A stretch of 64,000 nucleotides of DNA from JALYYC01 sp039922495. Lineage in GTDB: Bacteria; Chloroflexota; Dormibacteria; CF-121. This document shows positions 24,991-33,047 of the stretch, in pieces; the stretch's first letter is position 1, and each line of letters starts with the position of its first letter. The stretch is from the NCBI GenBank assembly GCA_039922495.1, contig JBDTEO010000001.1, positions 1 through 64,000 of the forward strand. The letters are read 5' to 3'. The notes under the pieces were generated by a model, which was not told where the DNA came from, searched no databases, and was given only the letters and a program-made list of their open reading frames with translations. The translations under genes were made by a program, and so were the position numbers.

Positions 24991-25475
24991 TGGTCGGTTG
25001 ATGACGTTGAAGCGTCGTGGGCCGTGACCACCAGGCGGAGAAGGCGACGTAACTCCGCTTCCTCGCTGGGGCTGAGGGCCCGCACGAGGTGCCCGGTCAT
25101 CGTCCGGGTCCGCGGAATGATCTCCTGCAGGAGTGCGCACCCCTTTGGGGTGAGTCGAATCTTCTTTCGTCGCCCGTCGGCGGAGTCGCGCGTCCACTCC
25201 AGCAAACCCCGCGCGGTGAGTCGCGCCACGAGGTCGGCCATGGTTGACCGATCGATGTCGACCCGCTCCCCAACGGTGCGCTGGTCCAGCTCAGGGTCGG
25301 CGAGCAGCGCATTCATGACGGCGAACTGCGGCGAGGAAATGGTCTTCGACACCTTCTCCGCCCAGGCCGCATTCAGGGCCTGCTGCGCGCGCCGGATTAG
25401 ATGCCCGGGATGTTGGTTCAGGTCCTCCGCCGGGTAGACATGCCCCGGCGCGGATTTGGCCTTGGCGTGGGTCAT
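24987..25475 (-). CDS. MarR-family transcriptional regulator
   Basis: This 162-residue winged-helix regulator has the MarR layout: N-terminal dimerisation helix (HPGHLIRRAQQALNAAWAEK), recognition helix in QRTVGERVDIDRSTMADLVA, the wing DSADGRRKKIRLTPKG and a C-terminal dimerisation helix. It is embedded inside the operon, overlapping both the upstream dehydrogenase gene and pobA by four bases. It probably answers to a phenolic ligand such as 4-hydroxybenzoate and controls the operon promoter(s). Ligand and target are inference from context. Confidence 0.92.
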   Translation of the reverse strand: MTHAKAKSAPGHVYPAEDLNQHPGHLIRRAQQALNAAWAEKVSKTISSPQFAVMNALLADPELDQRTVGERVDIDRSTMADLVARLTARGLLEWTRDSADGRRKKIRLTPKGCALLQEIIPRTRTMTGHLVRALSPSEEAELRRLLRLVVTAHDASTSSTDQ

Positions 25476-26578
25476 TCGAACCTCAAAACGGGCTTGATCA
25501 CGGCGCCGGATTTCGCGTCGGTGGCCGCCGCTTCGATGTCTTCAAAGCGGTAGTGCCTGACCATGCGGTCGATCGGGAAGCGCCCCTGCTCCCAGAGCTG
25601 GACCAAGGCCGGGATGAAGGTTGCCGGATGGCTGTCCCCCTCGGTGACGCCGACCAGGCGCCTGCCGTTGAGCATGAAGTTGACGTCGACCGGCACCGTG
25701 GCGCCTGCCTGGGGTGCACCGATCAGCGCGCATGATCCGAGTGGGGCGAGCACCTTGATGGCACCCGCGAGCACGGTGGTGCTGCCCGAGCACTCCACCG
25801 AATGCGTGACCCCGATGCCATGGGTGGCCTCCATGATGGCGCCAACAGGGTCACCCGCACCCGCGTCGACGGCGAGGGTGGCGCCCAGCTCGCGAGCAAG
25901 CTCAAGGCGCGACGCAACGACGTCGACGGCGATGATCTCGGTTGCCCCGGTGAGTCGGGCCGCCATCACCGCGGCCAAACCGACGGCCCCGGTGCCGAAG
26001 ACCGCGACGGTCGAACCCGGTTTGGGCTTCAGAATATTGAGGATCGCGCCGGCACCCGTTTGAATGCCACAGCCCAGTGGCGCCAGCATCTCCAGCGGCG
26101 CTCCGGGGTCGATCTTGACCAGGCTGCGCTCATCCATCACCGCCATCCGCGAAAGGGAGGACTGGCCGAAGAAGTGCGCGTTGAGGTCCGCGCCGTCCTG
26201 GCTGACCGTCGCGGAACCGTCCGCGCGCTTTCCTCCAAGCAGGTTGAGCGGCAAGAAGGCGAGACAGTAGGCGGGATGCCCGCTGACACAGTTGCGGCAT
26301 CGGCCGCACGACGTGAACGACGCGAGCACGTGGTCCCCGGCCTTCAGGCCGGTCACGCCCTCTCCGACGGACTCCACGATGCCGGCCCCCTCGTGGCCCA
26401 CGATTCCCGGCAACGGAAATGGGATCACGCCGGACCTGACCGAGAGGTCGGTATGACAGAGCCCGGTGGCGACCATTCGCACCAGCACCTCGTCGGGTCG
26501 CAGCGCATCGAGCTCGACCGCCTCGATCGAGAACCGGCCGTCCTTTTCGTGGACGACGGCGGCCTCGGTGGTTGTCAT
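25472..26578 (-). CDS. Zinc-dependent aryl-alcohol dehydrogenase
   Basis: This 368-residue MDR-family dehydrogenase has catalytic-zinc ligands in ATGLCHTDLSVR (Cys) and PGIVGHEGAGIVE (His/Glu), four structural-zinc cysteines in CGRCRNCVSGHPAYC, and the NAD fold VAVFGTGAVGLAAVMAARLT. Length and spacing match benzyl/aryl-alcohol dehydrogenases (XylB, AreB). It likely interconverts an aromatic alcohol and aldehyde, with the aldehyde dehydrogenase further along the operon finishing the oxidation. The ATG at 26578 has AAGGAGGGA upstream and overlaps the livM stop. Confidence 0.9.
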   Translation of the reverse strand: MTTTEAAVVHEKDGRFSIEAVELDALRPDEVLVRMVATGLCHTDLSVRSGVIPFPLPGIVGHEGAGIVESVGEGVTGLKAGDHVLASFTSCGRCRNCVSGHPAYCLAFLPLNLLGGKRADGSATVSQDGADLNAHFFGQSSLSRMAVMDERSLVKIDPGAPLEMLAPLGCGIQTGAGAILNILKPKPGSTVAVFGTGAVGLAAVMAARLTGATEIIAVDVVASRLELARELGATLAVDAGAGDPVGAIMEATHGIGVTHSVECSGSTTVLAGAIKVLAPLGSCALIGAPQAGATVPVDVNFMLNGRRLVGVTEGDSHPATFIPALVQLWEQGRFPIDRMVRHYRFEDIEAAATDAKSGAVIKPVLRFE

Positions 26579-27579
26579 GCGGCAGATCCCTCCTTGGCCG
26601 GTTTGACCGCTTCGACGTAGTACCCGACGGGCAGCAGTTGAATGCCCAGTCGGTGCTGCACCGTGCCCCAGATGCCAGCCGGCAGGAAAACGGCGAACGC
26701 CGCGGCGGTGGCGCCGAGGCCGACGAGGTACCAGGCACCGCCGGCGCTGAACACGGTCTCGATGGCGAAGAGCAGGATTGCCCCGATGAATGGCCCCTCG
26801 AAGGTGCCGAGCCCACCCACAAGCACCATGAAAATGATCAGCGCGGTCCACTGAACGCTGAAGATCGATCCCGGGTTCACGAAATGACTGTTGGCGATGA
26901 TCACCGTGCCGGCAGCGCCGCAGCCGGCGCCCGCAAGGACGAACAGGGTGCGTTTGGTGACCCCGACGCGGACACCGAGCGACTGCGCGGCTTCCTCGTC
27001 ATCGCGAATCGCCTGCAGCGAGGTTCCCATCCGGCTCCGCAGCAGGATGAACAGGGTCGCGATCAGCACCACCGCGAAGCCGAGCGCGATCCACATGGTG
27101 AAGGCCTGCTGGTAGATCGGGTCGTACTGGTTCAGTTGAATCAGCGACAGCCCGGTCCCCCCGCCAAGGCTCGAGTTGAGCGTCACCAGGATCCGGAGGA
27201 TCTCCGCCGTGACCCACATCCCGATGGCGAACTGCGCGCCGCGCAGCCGGAGCGCGAAGGGCGAGATGGCCAGCGCCAGCAGCCCCGAGAAGAGCGCCGC
27301 CAACAGCATCGCGACGTATGGCGGGATGCCCTGACCCGCGAAATAGAGCGTCGCATACGCTCCCACCCCGATGAAGGCCTGCTGACCGACCGACACCAAA
27401 CCCCCGTAGCCGGCGAGGGCGTTCCACATGGTGGCCAGGATGATCAGGATCAGCAGCGAGGTCAGTTTCTGGATGACGTCGCTGCCGAAGTTGAAGGGCA
27501 CAAGGGCGAGCGCCACCGCCACCACTCCCACCGACGCGGTGAAGATGCCTGAGGTCCGAGTCCAGCGCCGGACCCTCAT
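26575..27579 (-). CDS. livM: Branched-chain amino acid type ABC transporter permease LivM
   Basis: This 334-residue permease has about nine hydrophobic helices and the LivM segments WNALAGYGGLVSVGQQAFIG, the cytoplasmic loop IRDDEEAAQSLGVRVGVTKR and VGGLGTFEGPFIGAILLFAI. It pairs with LivH to form the channel. The chosen ATG at 27579 overlaps the livH stop (ATGA). In this cluster the importer probably carries an aromatic acid rather than leucine (inference from neighbours). Confidence 0.94.
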   Translation of the reverse strand: MRVRRWTRTSGIFTASVGVVAVALALVPFNFGSDVIQKLTSLLILIILATMWNALAGYGGLVSVGQQAFIGVGAYATLYFAGQGIPPYVAMLLAALFSGLLALAISPFALRLRGAQFAIGMWVTAEILRILVTLNSSLGGGTGLSLIQLNQYDPIYQQAFTMWIALGFAVVLIATLFILLRSRMGTSLQAIRDDEEAAQSLGVRVGVTKRTLFVLAGAGCGAAGTVIIANSHFVNPGSIFSVQWTALIIFMVLVGGLGTFEGPFIGAILLFAIETVFSAGGAWYLVGLGATAAAFAVFLPAGIWGTVQHRLGIQLLPVGYYVEAVKPAKEGSAA

Positions 27580-28481
27580 GTCGTCACGCCGCCCCTGGGG
27601 CGAAGCGCCTGCCATCTCGCCGCCGACAGCAGCCCGCTGTTGCGCCCGGCCAGGACGGCAAGGAAGACGAGATGTCCGGCGAGCACGGCGTACTGGGGGT
27701 TGACGACCGAACCAAGCGCCTGGGCGATCCCGAGCAGGATCCCGCCGATCAAGGTTCCACGCAGGGAACCGAGGCCCCCGATGACCACCGCCTCGAAGGC
27801 GAAGATGAGTTGGGTCGGCCCGGCGCTCGGTTCAAAGGTCGAGCGCAGCGCCAGCGCGATCCCTCCGAGCGCGGCGATCGCCACCGCCAGCGCGGTCGCC
27901 GCGGCGTAGATGCGGCTCGCGTCGATGCCCACCACCCTGGCGGCTTCGGCATCCTCGGACGCGGCGCGCCACTGGGCTCCGAGGGTGGTCCGTCGAAGAA
28001 AGGCCTGGAGACCCTCGACAACCAGGATGGCCACGGCGAGCGTGAGCACGCCGAGGAGGGGAAGCGAGATCTCACTCGTAAGGCGCCAGCTCGAGATGGC
28101 GAGTGAGCCGGCATCGCCGCCCAAGGAGCGAACGTCGGGCGAAAACGCGATCAGGAGGGCGTTCTGCACGACCACCGAGAGGCCAAAGGTTGCCAGCAGC
28201 GGGGTGAGCACGCCCGAGCGCAGGCTGCGGTCGAGCACCGCGAGCTGCAACAGGTAGCCGAGCGCCAGCATCACGGCCAGCGCGACGACCACCGCCAGGG
28301 CCAGCGGGACGTGGTAGGTGCTGAGCAGCAGCCAGACGACGTAGGCACCCAGCACGGCAAGGTCGCCATGCGCCAGGTTGATGATGCGCATCACCCCGAA
28401 CATGATCGAGAGCCCGCAGGCGAGCAGCGCATAGAAGCCGCCGAGCAGGACACCCTGGATCACCGCGTTGAGCCAGATCAT
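27576..28481 (-). CDS. livH: Branched-chain amino acid type ABC transporter permease LivH
   Basis: This 301-residue permease starts with the LivH motif GVLLGGFYALLACGLSIMFG and contains MRIINLAHGDLAVLGAY, AASEDAEAARVVGIDASRIY (ATPase-docking loop) and VIGGLGSLRGTLIGGILLGI. About eight membrane helices are visible. It overlaps livF upstream and livM downstream by four bases each, so the Liv genes form one tightly coupled unit. Confidence 0.94.
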   Translation of the reverse strand: MIWLNAVIQGVLLGGFYALLACGLSIMFGVMRIINLAHGDLAVLGAYVVWLLLSTYHVPLALAVVVALAVMLALGYLLQLAVLDRSLRSGVLTPLLATFGLSVVVQNALLIAFSPDVRSLGGDAGSLAISSWRLTSEISLPLLGVLTLAVAILVVEGLQAFLRRTTLGAQWRAASEDAEAARVVGIDASRIYAAATALAVAIAALGGIALALRSTFEPSAGPTQLIFAFEAVVIGGLGSLRGTLIGGILLGIAQALGSVVNPQYAVLAGHLVFLAVLAGRNSGLLSAARWQALRPRGGVTT

Positions 28482-29200
28482 TGGGCGTCCGCGGCAACCG
28501 AGCGGTCGAGTCCAAAGTACGCGCGGGTGACCTGTTCGTAGCTGAGATCGTGTCCTTTGGCCTCCAACACGAACCTCCCCTCCAGCATGCAGACGACACG
28601 ATCGGCGACGTCGAGCGCGCGACCCAGGTCCTGCTCGACGATGAGCATCGCGGAGCCCTGCGCACGGACTTTCTGGAAAGACCCGTAAACGAGATCAACG
28701 GCCGCGGGTGACAACCCGAGGGAGACCTCATCGAGCAGGAGCACCGAGGGGTTGCTCATCAGGGCGCGTCCGATGGCGGTCGCCTGCTGCTCGCCTCCCG
28801 AGAGCGTCCCGGCCGTCCGCCGGCGGAGCCTCCGTAGATTGGGAAACGCCTCGAGAACCGCCTCAACATTCCACGGGCCAGGCCGGGTCGCCGCTGCTAC
28901 GCGCAGGTTTTCCTCAACCGTGAGCCCAGGGAACAGGCGGCGTCCTTCCAGTACGAGTGCCACGCCGAGTCGGACTCGGCGATGGGCTGGGATATTGGTC
29001 ACATCCCGACCTTCCAATTTGATGCGGCCCGAGGTCGGCCGGTGCACGCCGGCGATGGATCGCAGCAGGGTCGACTTGCCGGCGCCGTTGGCCCCCACGA
29101 GCGCTAGGGTTTGGCCCGCCTCGAGCTCCAGCGAAACATCCCGGACCGCCTGGAGCAGACCGTGTCCGGCACTGAGCCTCTCCACCTGGAGCAGCGTCAA
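28478..29200 (-). CDS. livF: Branched-chain amino acid type ABC transporter ATPase LivF
   Basis: This 240-residue ATPase has Walker A VGANGAGKST, a LivF-type EGRRLFPGLTVEENLRVAA segment with the Q loop, signature LSGGEQQATAIGRAL and Walker B PSVLLLDEVSLGLSP. All catalytic residues are present. It works with LivG as a heterodimer on the LivH/LivM channel. Overlaps of four bases occur on both sides. Confidence 0.94.
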   Translation of the reverse strand: MTLLQVERLSAGHGLLQAVRDVSLELEAGQTLALVGANGAGKSTLLRSIAGVHRPTSGRIKLEGRDVTNIPAHRRVRLGVALVLEGRRLFPGLTVEENLRVAAATRPGPWNVEAVLEAFPNLRRLRRRTAGTLSGGEQQATAIGRALMSNPSVLLLDEVSLGLSPAAVDLVYGSFQKVRAQGSAMLIVEQDLGRALDVADRVVCMLEGRFVLEAKGHDLSYEQVTRAYFGLDRSVAADAQ

Positions 29201-29934
29201 CGCCGTCTTCCCAGGTAGGCATCGACCACCGCGGCGTCTTGCATCACCGTTTCCGGCTTCCCATCGGCAATCACCCGTCCGGCGTTCATGCAGACTAACC
29301 GGCTGACCAGCTGAACCAGCACGTGCACCACGTGCTCAATCCAGACGATCGAAACGCCCCGCTCGCGGATGGCGAGCAACGTCTTGACCAGCTCGGCCGC
29401 TTCCAGGTCGGTGAGACCGCCTCCGATTTCATCTAGGAGGATCACCGCTGGGTCGGTGGCGAGTGCCCGGGCCAGTTCAAGGCGTTTCCGGTGCAAGAGC
29501 CCAAGGCTGCCGGCTCGGCGGTTGGCCAGCTCGGCAAGGGCGCATTCCTCGAGCACGCCGAGCGCCAGCTGATTCGCGGCCGACCGGGAGCGTCCCGCGC
29601 CGGCGCTGGCCCCGACCAGGACGTTCTCGAACACGGTCATGTCGCTGAAGGGACGGGGGACCTGGTGGGATCGCCCGATTCCGAGCCGGCAGCGATGCGC
29701 GGCATCGAGCGGCGTCACGTCCTCGCCGCGGAAGGTGACGCGCCCCGCGCTCGGCCGCATCGCGCCGGAGAGCACGTTGAGCAGGGTTGTCTTTCCGGCC
29801 CCGTTGGGCCCGACGATCCCGACCGCCTCCCCATCCGCCACCACGAAGTTCACGTCGTCCAGCACTGGCAGAGCCCCGAACCGCATCTCGATGGCCTGCG
29901 CCATCAATGCCGGCCGGGGCTCCTGCGCCGTCAC
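29197..29934 (-). CDS. livG: Branched-chain amino acid type ABC transporter ATPase LivG
   Basis: This 245-residue ATPase has Walker A VGPNGAGKTTLLN, the LivG segment GIGRSHQVPRPFSDMTVFEN, Walker B AVILLDEIGGGLTDLE and the H loop IEHVVHVLV. The signature region reads SLGLLHRKRLELARAL instead of the usual LSYGQQRRLEIARAL, so the LSGGQ-like motif is not recognisable, and ATP hydrolysis may be asymmetric between LivF and LivG (inference). It lies 9 bases after the livK stop. Confidence 0.93.
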   Translation of the reverse strand: MTAQEPRPALMAQAIEMRFGALPVLDDVNFVVADGEAVGIVGPNGAGKTTLLNVLSGAMRPSAGRVTFRGEDVTPLDAAHRCRLGIGRSHQVPRPFSDMTVFENVLVGASAGAGRSRSAANQLALGVLEECALAELANRRAGSLGLLHRKRLELARALATDPAVILLDEIGGGLTDLEAAELVKTLLAIRERGVSIVWIEHVVHVLVQLVSRLVCMNAGRVIADGKPETVMQDAAVVDAYLGRRR

Positions 29935-29943
29935 CGCAATGGC

Positions 29944-31308
29944 TTACGCGCCGTAGGCTGCGAGCTTGCCCGCCACCGGGACGTTCGAATCCGCGGAGTT
30001 CTCGCAGAGAACGAAATCGAGGGGGTGTTTGCTGCCCTTGACCCACTGGCCTCCGATGATTGGGGTGGCCACCACGTTCGCCACCGGCCCGGCCCCCCAC
30101 TTGAGCTTGCCGACCGGGGTCTCGACGCTCAGGGTCTTCATGGCGTCGGCGACCTTGGCCTTGTTCTTCGGGTCGCCGCTAGCCTTGAGGACGGCGGCGG
30201 CGACGTCGAACAGCGCCAGGCTCGGCCCGAGTTGCTGGTTCCACTGCTTGCCGCTCGACGATTCGTATCCGGATCCCAGGTCTTTCGAGGTAACCCCGGT
30301 GAGCGATGACTTGTATGGCCAGCTCGGATGCCAGTAGGCTGCGCTCGCCAGCCCTGGGCCGAGGGCTCCCAGTGCCTCGACCTGTGAGGGGAACAAGCCC
30401 GTCTTGGCGATCTGGGAGATTTTGATCCGGGCGGTCAGGCCCTGCTGGGCCGCCTGTCTCCAGAAGGTCGCAAAGTCCGGCGGGATTGGGAAGGTGTTGA
30501 AAATCTCGACCCCGTGGTTTTTGAAATAGGCGATCTGCGACGAGTAGTCGTTGGTCCCGTCCGCGTAGGCGCCCGGATCGAAGATGGTGTACCCGGCCTT
30601 CTGGAGCGCCGGGGCGAGGTTGGCGCGAATGGCGTTCCCGTCAGCATCGTTCGGATACATCACGCCAACCTTTTTATTGGTGGAGACCTGCGGCCAGAGG
30701 CCGGTATAGGCCTTGGCGAACTCCTCCACGCCGAAGCAGAAGTGGAAACTGTACTTGAATGGCGACGGTTGCCCTGGCTTGGCGCCACGGCCGAAGTACC
30801 AGGCCTCCCACGGGACCACCGTCGAGATGCACGGGACGCCTGCCGCTTCAGCACTGTCGGATACCGGGTTGACTGATTCCGGCGTCGATGTCGCCAGCAT
30901 CAGATCAACCTTGGAACTGCTGATCAGATCATTGGCGACCTGTGCCGAGACCGACGGGGTGGCCTGGCTGTCCTTGCTGATGATCTCGACCGAATAATGC
31001 TTGCCACCGATGTCGAGGCCGCTCTGAAAAGCTTTTCTGGCGAGACCAATGACATACGGATCGGGCTCGCCAAAGCCCGCGGCCGGACCGGTGAGCGGAC
31101 TGACGTAGCCGATGCGGATCACGCCGCCCGATGCGGAGGTCCCAACATTCGACCCGCCCAGACCGCAGGCGGCCAGGAGGTCGCCCATCGCCACGGCGCC
31201 CACCGTCATGCCCGAGAGTTTGAGGATGTCGCGGCGGTTGATACGCCCCTTGCTGATCACCGGCTGGAGACCCCGATCTTCGGCGGAACTGTCATGGCTC
31301 CCGGTCAC
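29944..31308 (-). CDS. livK: Periplasmic-binding component of a Liv-type ABC transporter
   Basis: This 454-residue binding protein has a twin-arginine signal (INRRDILKLSG, Arg25-Arg26) whose hydrophobic stretch ends in a lipobox (DLLAAC, Cys48), so export by Tat and lipid anchoring are likely. The mature protein has the type I fold: IRIGYVSPLTGPAAGFGEPD, VDLMLATSTPESVNPVSDSA, VGVMYPNDADGNAIRANLAP and LALFDVAAAVLKASGDPKNK. A GTG start is used. Position directly before LivGFHM and after the CoA ligase gene suggests an aromatic-acid ligand such as coumarate or 4-hydroxybenzoate. Confidence 0.92.
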   Translation of the reverse strand: MTGSHDSSAEDRGLQPVISKGRINRRDILKLSGMTVGAVAMGDLLAACGLGGSNVGTSASGGVIRIGYVSPLTGPAAGFGEPDPYVIGLARKAFQSGLDIGGKHYSVEIISKDSQATPSVSAQVANDLISSSKVDLMLATSTPESVNPVSDSAEAAGVPCISTVVPWEAWYFGRGAKPGQPSPFKYSFHFCFGVEEFAKAYTGLWPQVSTNKKVGVMYPNDADGNAIRANLAPALQKAGYTIFDPGAYADGTNDYSSQIAYFKNHGVEIFNTFPIPPDFATFWRQAAQQGLTARIKISQIAKTGLFPSQVEALGALGPGLASAAYWHPSWPYKSSLTGVTSKDLGSGYESSSGKQWNQQLGPSLALFDVAAAVLKASGDPKNKAKVADAMKTLSVETPVGKLKWGAGPVANVVATPIIGGQWVKGSKHPLDFVLCENSADSNVPVAGKLAAYGA

Positions 31309-31404
31309 CCTTCTTTCCCTCCACGCTTAGCGATCCCCCGATACTGCATCCAGATGATCTGTGTACTGAGGGTTGGCGATTGCGCCAATTATGTCCCTCG
31401 GAAA

Positions 31405-32973
31405 TCAGGAACGCAAGCGTGTCCTCGCGCGTTCCCGTTCGACCAGTTTGCGGCGGAGAATCTTGCCGGAGGCCGACTTCGGGATCTCGTCGATTACCTC
31501 GATCAACCGGACCTTCTTGTGGGGGGCGACTCGCTCCGCCACATACCGCATCAACTCCTCCGGCGCCACCGGACTCTTGAGCACGACAAACGCCTTCGGG
31601 ACCTCGCCGGCTGCGTCATCGGGGCTGGGAATGACAGCCGCGTCCGCGACGGCCGGGTGCGAGAGCAAGATGGCCTCCAGTTCCGCCGGTGGCACCTGGT
31701 AGCCCTTGTACTTGATCAACTCTTTCAAGCGGTCGACGATGAAGAAGTCGCCGTCCTTGTCGGCATGGCCGATGTCTCCGGTATGCAGCCAACCGTCGCG
31801 GTCGAGGATCTGCTCGGTGGCGGCACGGTTGTTGAGGTACCCCTTCATGACCTGGGGTCCGCGGATCCAGATCTCCCCGTCCGCGCCACGTCCGAGCGCG
31901 GATCCGGTCGTGATGTCGACCACGATGCAGTCCGTGCCGGGAGCCACCGGGCCGACCGAGCCGACCTTGGTCCAATCGACGTCGTCGCGGACGGCGTGCG
32001 TGACCGGGCTGGCTTCGGTCATGCCGTAGCCCTGATTGACGGCGCAATGCAGACGTGCGCTGCAGGCCGCCGCGAGCGCCTCGTCCAGTGGCGCGGCGCC
32101 GGAGAACACCAGGGCGACCGACGAAAGGTCGAACTGGTCGATCATCGGATGCTTGGCCAGCGCCACGACGATCGGCGGCGCCACATACACGCGCCGGACG
32201 CGGTGGTCCTGGAGGACACGCAAAAAGGCCTCCAGCTCGAACCTGGGCATCGTCACGATCGTCCCACCGGAGCGAAGCGTGAGGTTCATGATCACCGTCA
32301 TGCCGTAGATGTGGTAGAAGGGCATGACCCCGAGCACCCGCTCGCCTTCGGCCACGTGAAAGCACTGTGCGGCCTGGCACACGTTGGCGACCAGGTTGCG
32401 GTGGGTCAGCATCACGCCCTTGGCGATCCCGGTGGTGCCGCTCGAGTAGGGGAGCGCGACCAGGTCCTCCGTCGGGTTGATGTTGACGCTGAAGTCCTCG
32501 GCGGGCTTCGCCAGCAGCTCGCTGAACGAGGTCGCCCCATCAGCCTCGCCGAACACGAAGGTCTCCTCGATCGCGGCGTCCTTGAGCGCGTCGTTTACCC
32601 GATCCATGAACGCCGGCATCGTCAAGAGAAAGCGGGCGCCGGAGTTCTTCAGCTGATCCGCCAGCTCGCGAGGCGTATAGAGCGAGTTGACGGTGGTGAC
32701 GACGCCGCCCAGCGAGGCGACCGCCAAAAAGGCGATCGGGTACTCAATCAGGTTGGGGCTGAAGATCGCGAAGACGTCGCCCTGCTTGAACCCGCGCCGC
32801 CGAAGAGCCGAGGCGGCTCGCTTCACGCCGTCAGCCAGCGCGGTATAGGTCAGTTGGCGGCCGCTGGGGCCATCGATGAGAGCGGGCTTGTCCCCCAGCT
32901 CGGACGCCCGCTGGAGGACGAACGGGACGAGGGCAATGTCCGGGATCTCGACCGCGGGACCTTGATAGATCAT
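31405..32973 (-). CDS. 4-coumarate-CoA ligase family enzyme
   Basis: This 522-residue ANL ligase has YSSGTTGIAKGVMLTHRNLV (AMP loop), MPFYHIYGMTVIMNLTLRSG (typical 4CL region), QGYGMTEASPVTHAVRDD, GWLHTGDIGHADKDGDFFIV and the catalytic lysine in IPKSASGKILRRKL. It should activate a hydroxycinnamate or other aryl acid. It is the first gene of the minus-strand cluster, with GAGGGAG upstream, and faces pcaB across a 74-base gap. Chain-shortening enzymes that would follow coumaroyl-CoA (hydratase/lyase) are not in the window, so the true substrate may be different. Confidence 0.92.
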   Translation of the reverse strand: MIYQGPAVEIPDIALVPFVLQRASELGDKPALIDGPSGRQLTYTALADGVKRAASALRRRGFKQGDVFAIFSPNLIEYPIAFLAVASLGGVVTTVNSLYTPRELADQLKNSGARFLLTMPAFMDRVNDALKDAAIEETFVFGEADGATSFSELLAKPAEDFSVNINPTEDLVALPYSSGTTGIAKGVMLTHRNLVANVCQAAQCFHVAEGERVLGVMPFYHIYGMTVIMNLTLRSGGTIVTMPRFELEAFLRVLQDHRVRRVYVAPPIVVALAKHPMIDQFDLSSVALVFSGAAPLDEALAAACSARLHCAVNQGYGMTEASPVTHAVRDDVDWTKVGSVGPVAPGTDCIVVDITTGSALGRGADGEIWIRGPQVMKGYLNNRAATEQILDRDGWLHTGDIGHADKDGDFFIVDRLKELIKYKGYQVPPAELEAILLSHPAVADAAVIPSPDDAAGEVPKAFVVLKSPVAPEELMRYVAERVAPHKKVRLIEVIDEIPKSASGKILRRKLVERERARTRLRS

Positions 32974-33047
32974 GACCGCTGCTCCCTCAGGGGCGCGCGC
33001 CGATCATAATTCTTTTGTCACGATCAAGCTAGGCGCGACGGTGTCCG
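32974..33047. promoter_or_regulatory. Divergent promoter region of the two aromatic operons
   Basis: This 74-base gap separates the CoA-ligase start (minus) from the pcaB start (plus) and must contain both promoters. It has an AT-rich core (33001-33026) in which CGATCA occurs twice, exactly 20 bases apart (33001 and 33021), two helical turns. CATAAT at 33005-33010 could serve as a plus-strand -10 box. The MarR protein of the cluster may bind here; no clear MarR palindrome was found. Confidence 0.4.

Noticed and set aside
30997..33009. A 670-codon plus-strand open frame antisense to the CoA ligase and livK genes
   Set aside because: It is a GC-bias shadow of two well-conserved minus-strand genes and has no domain-like features.
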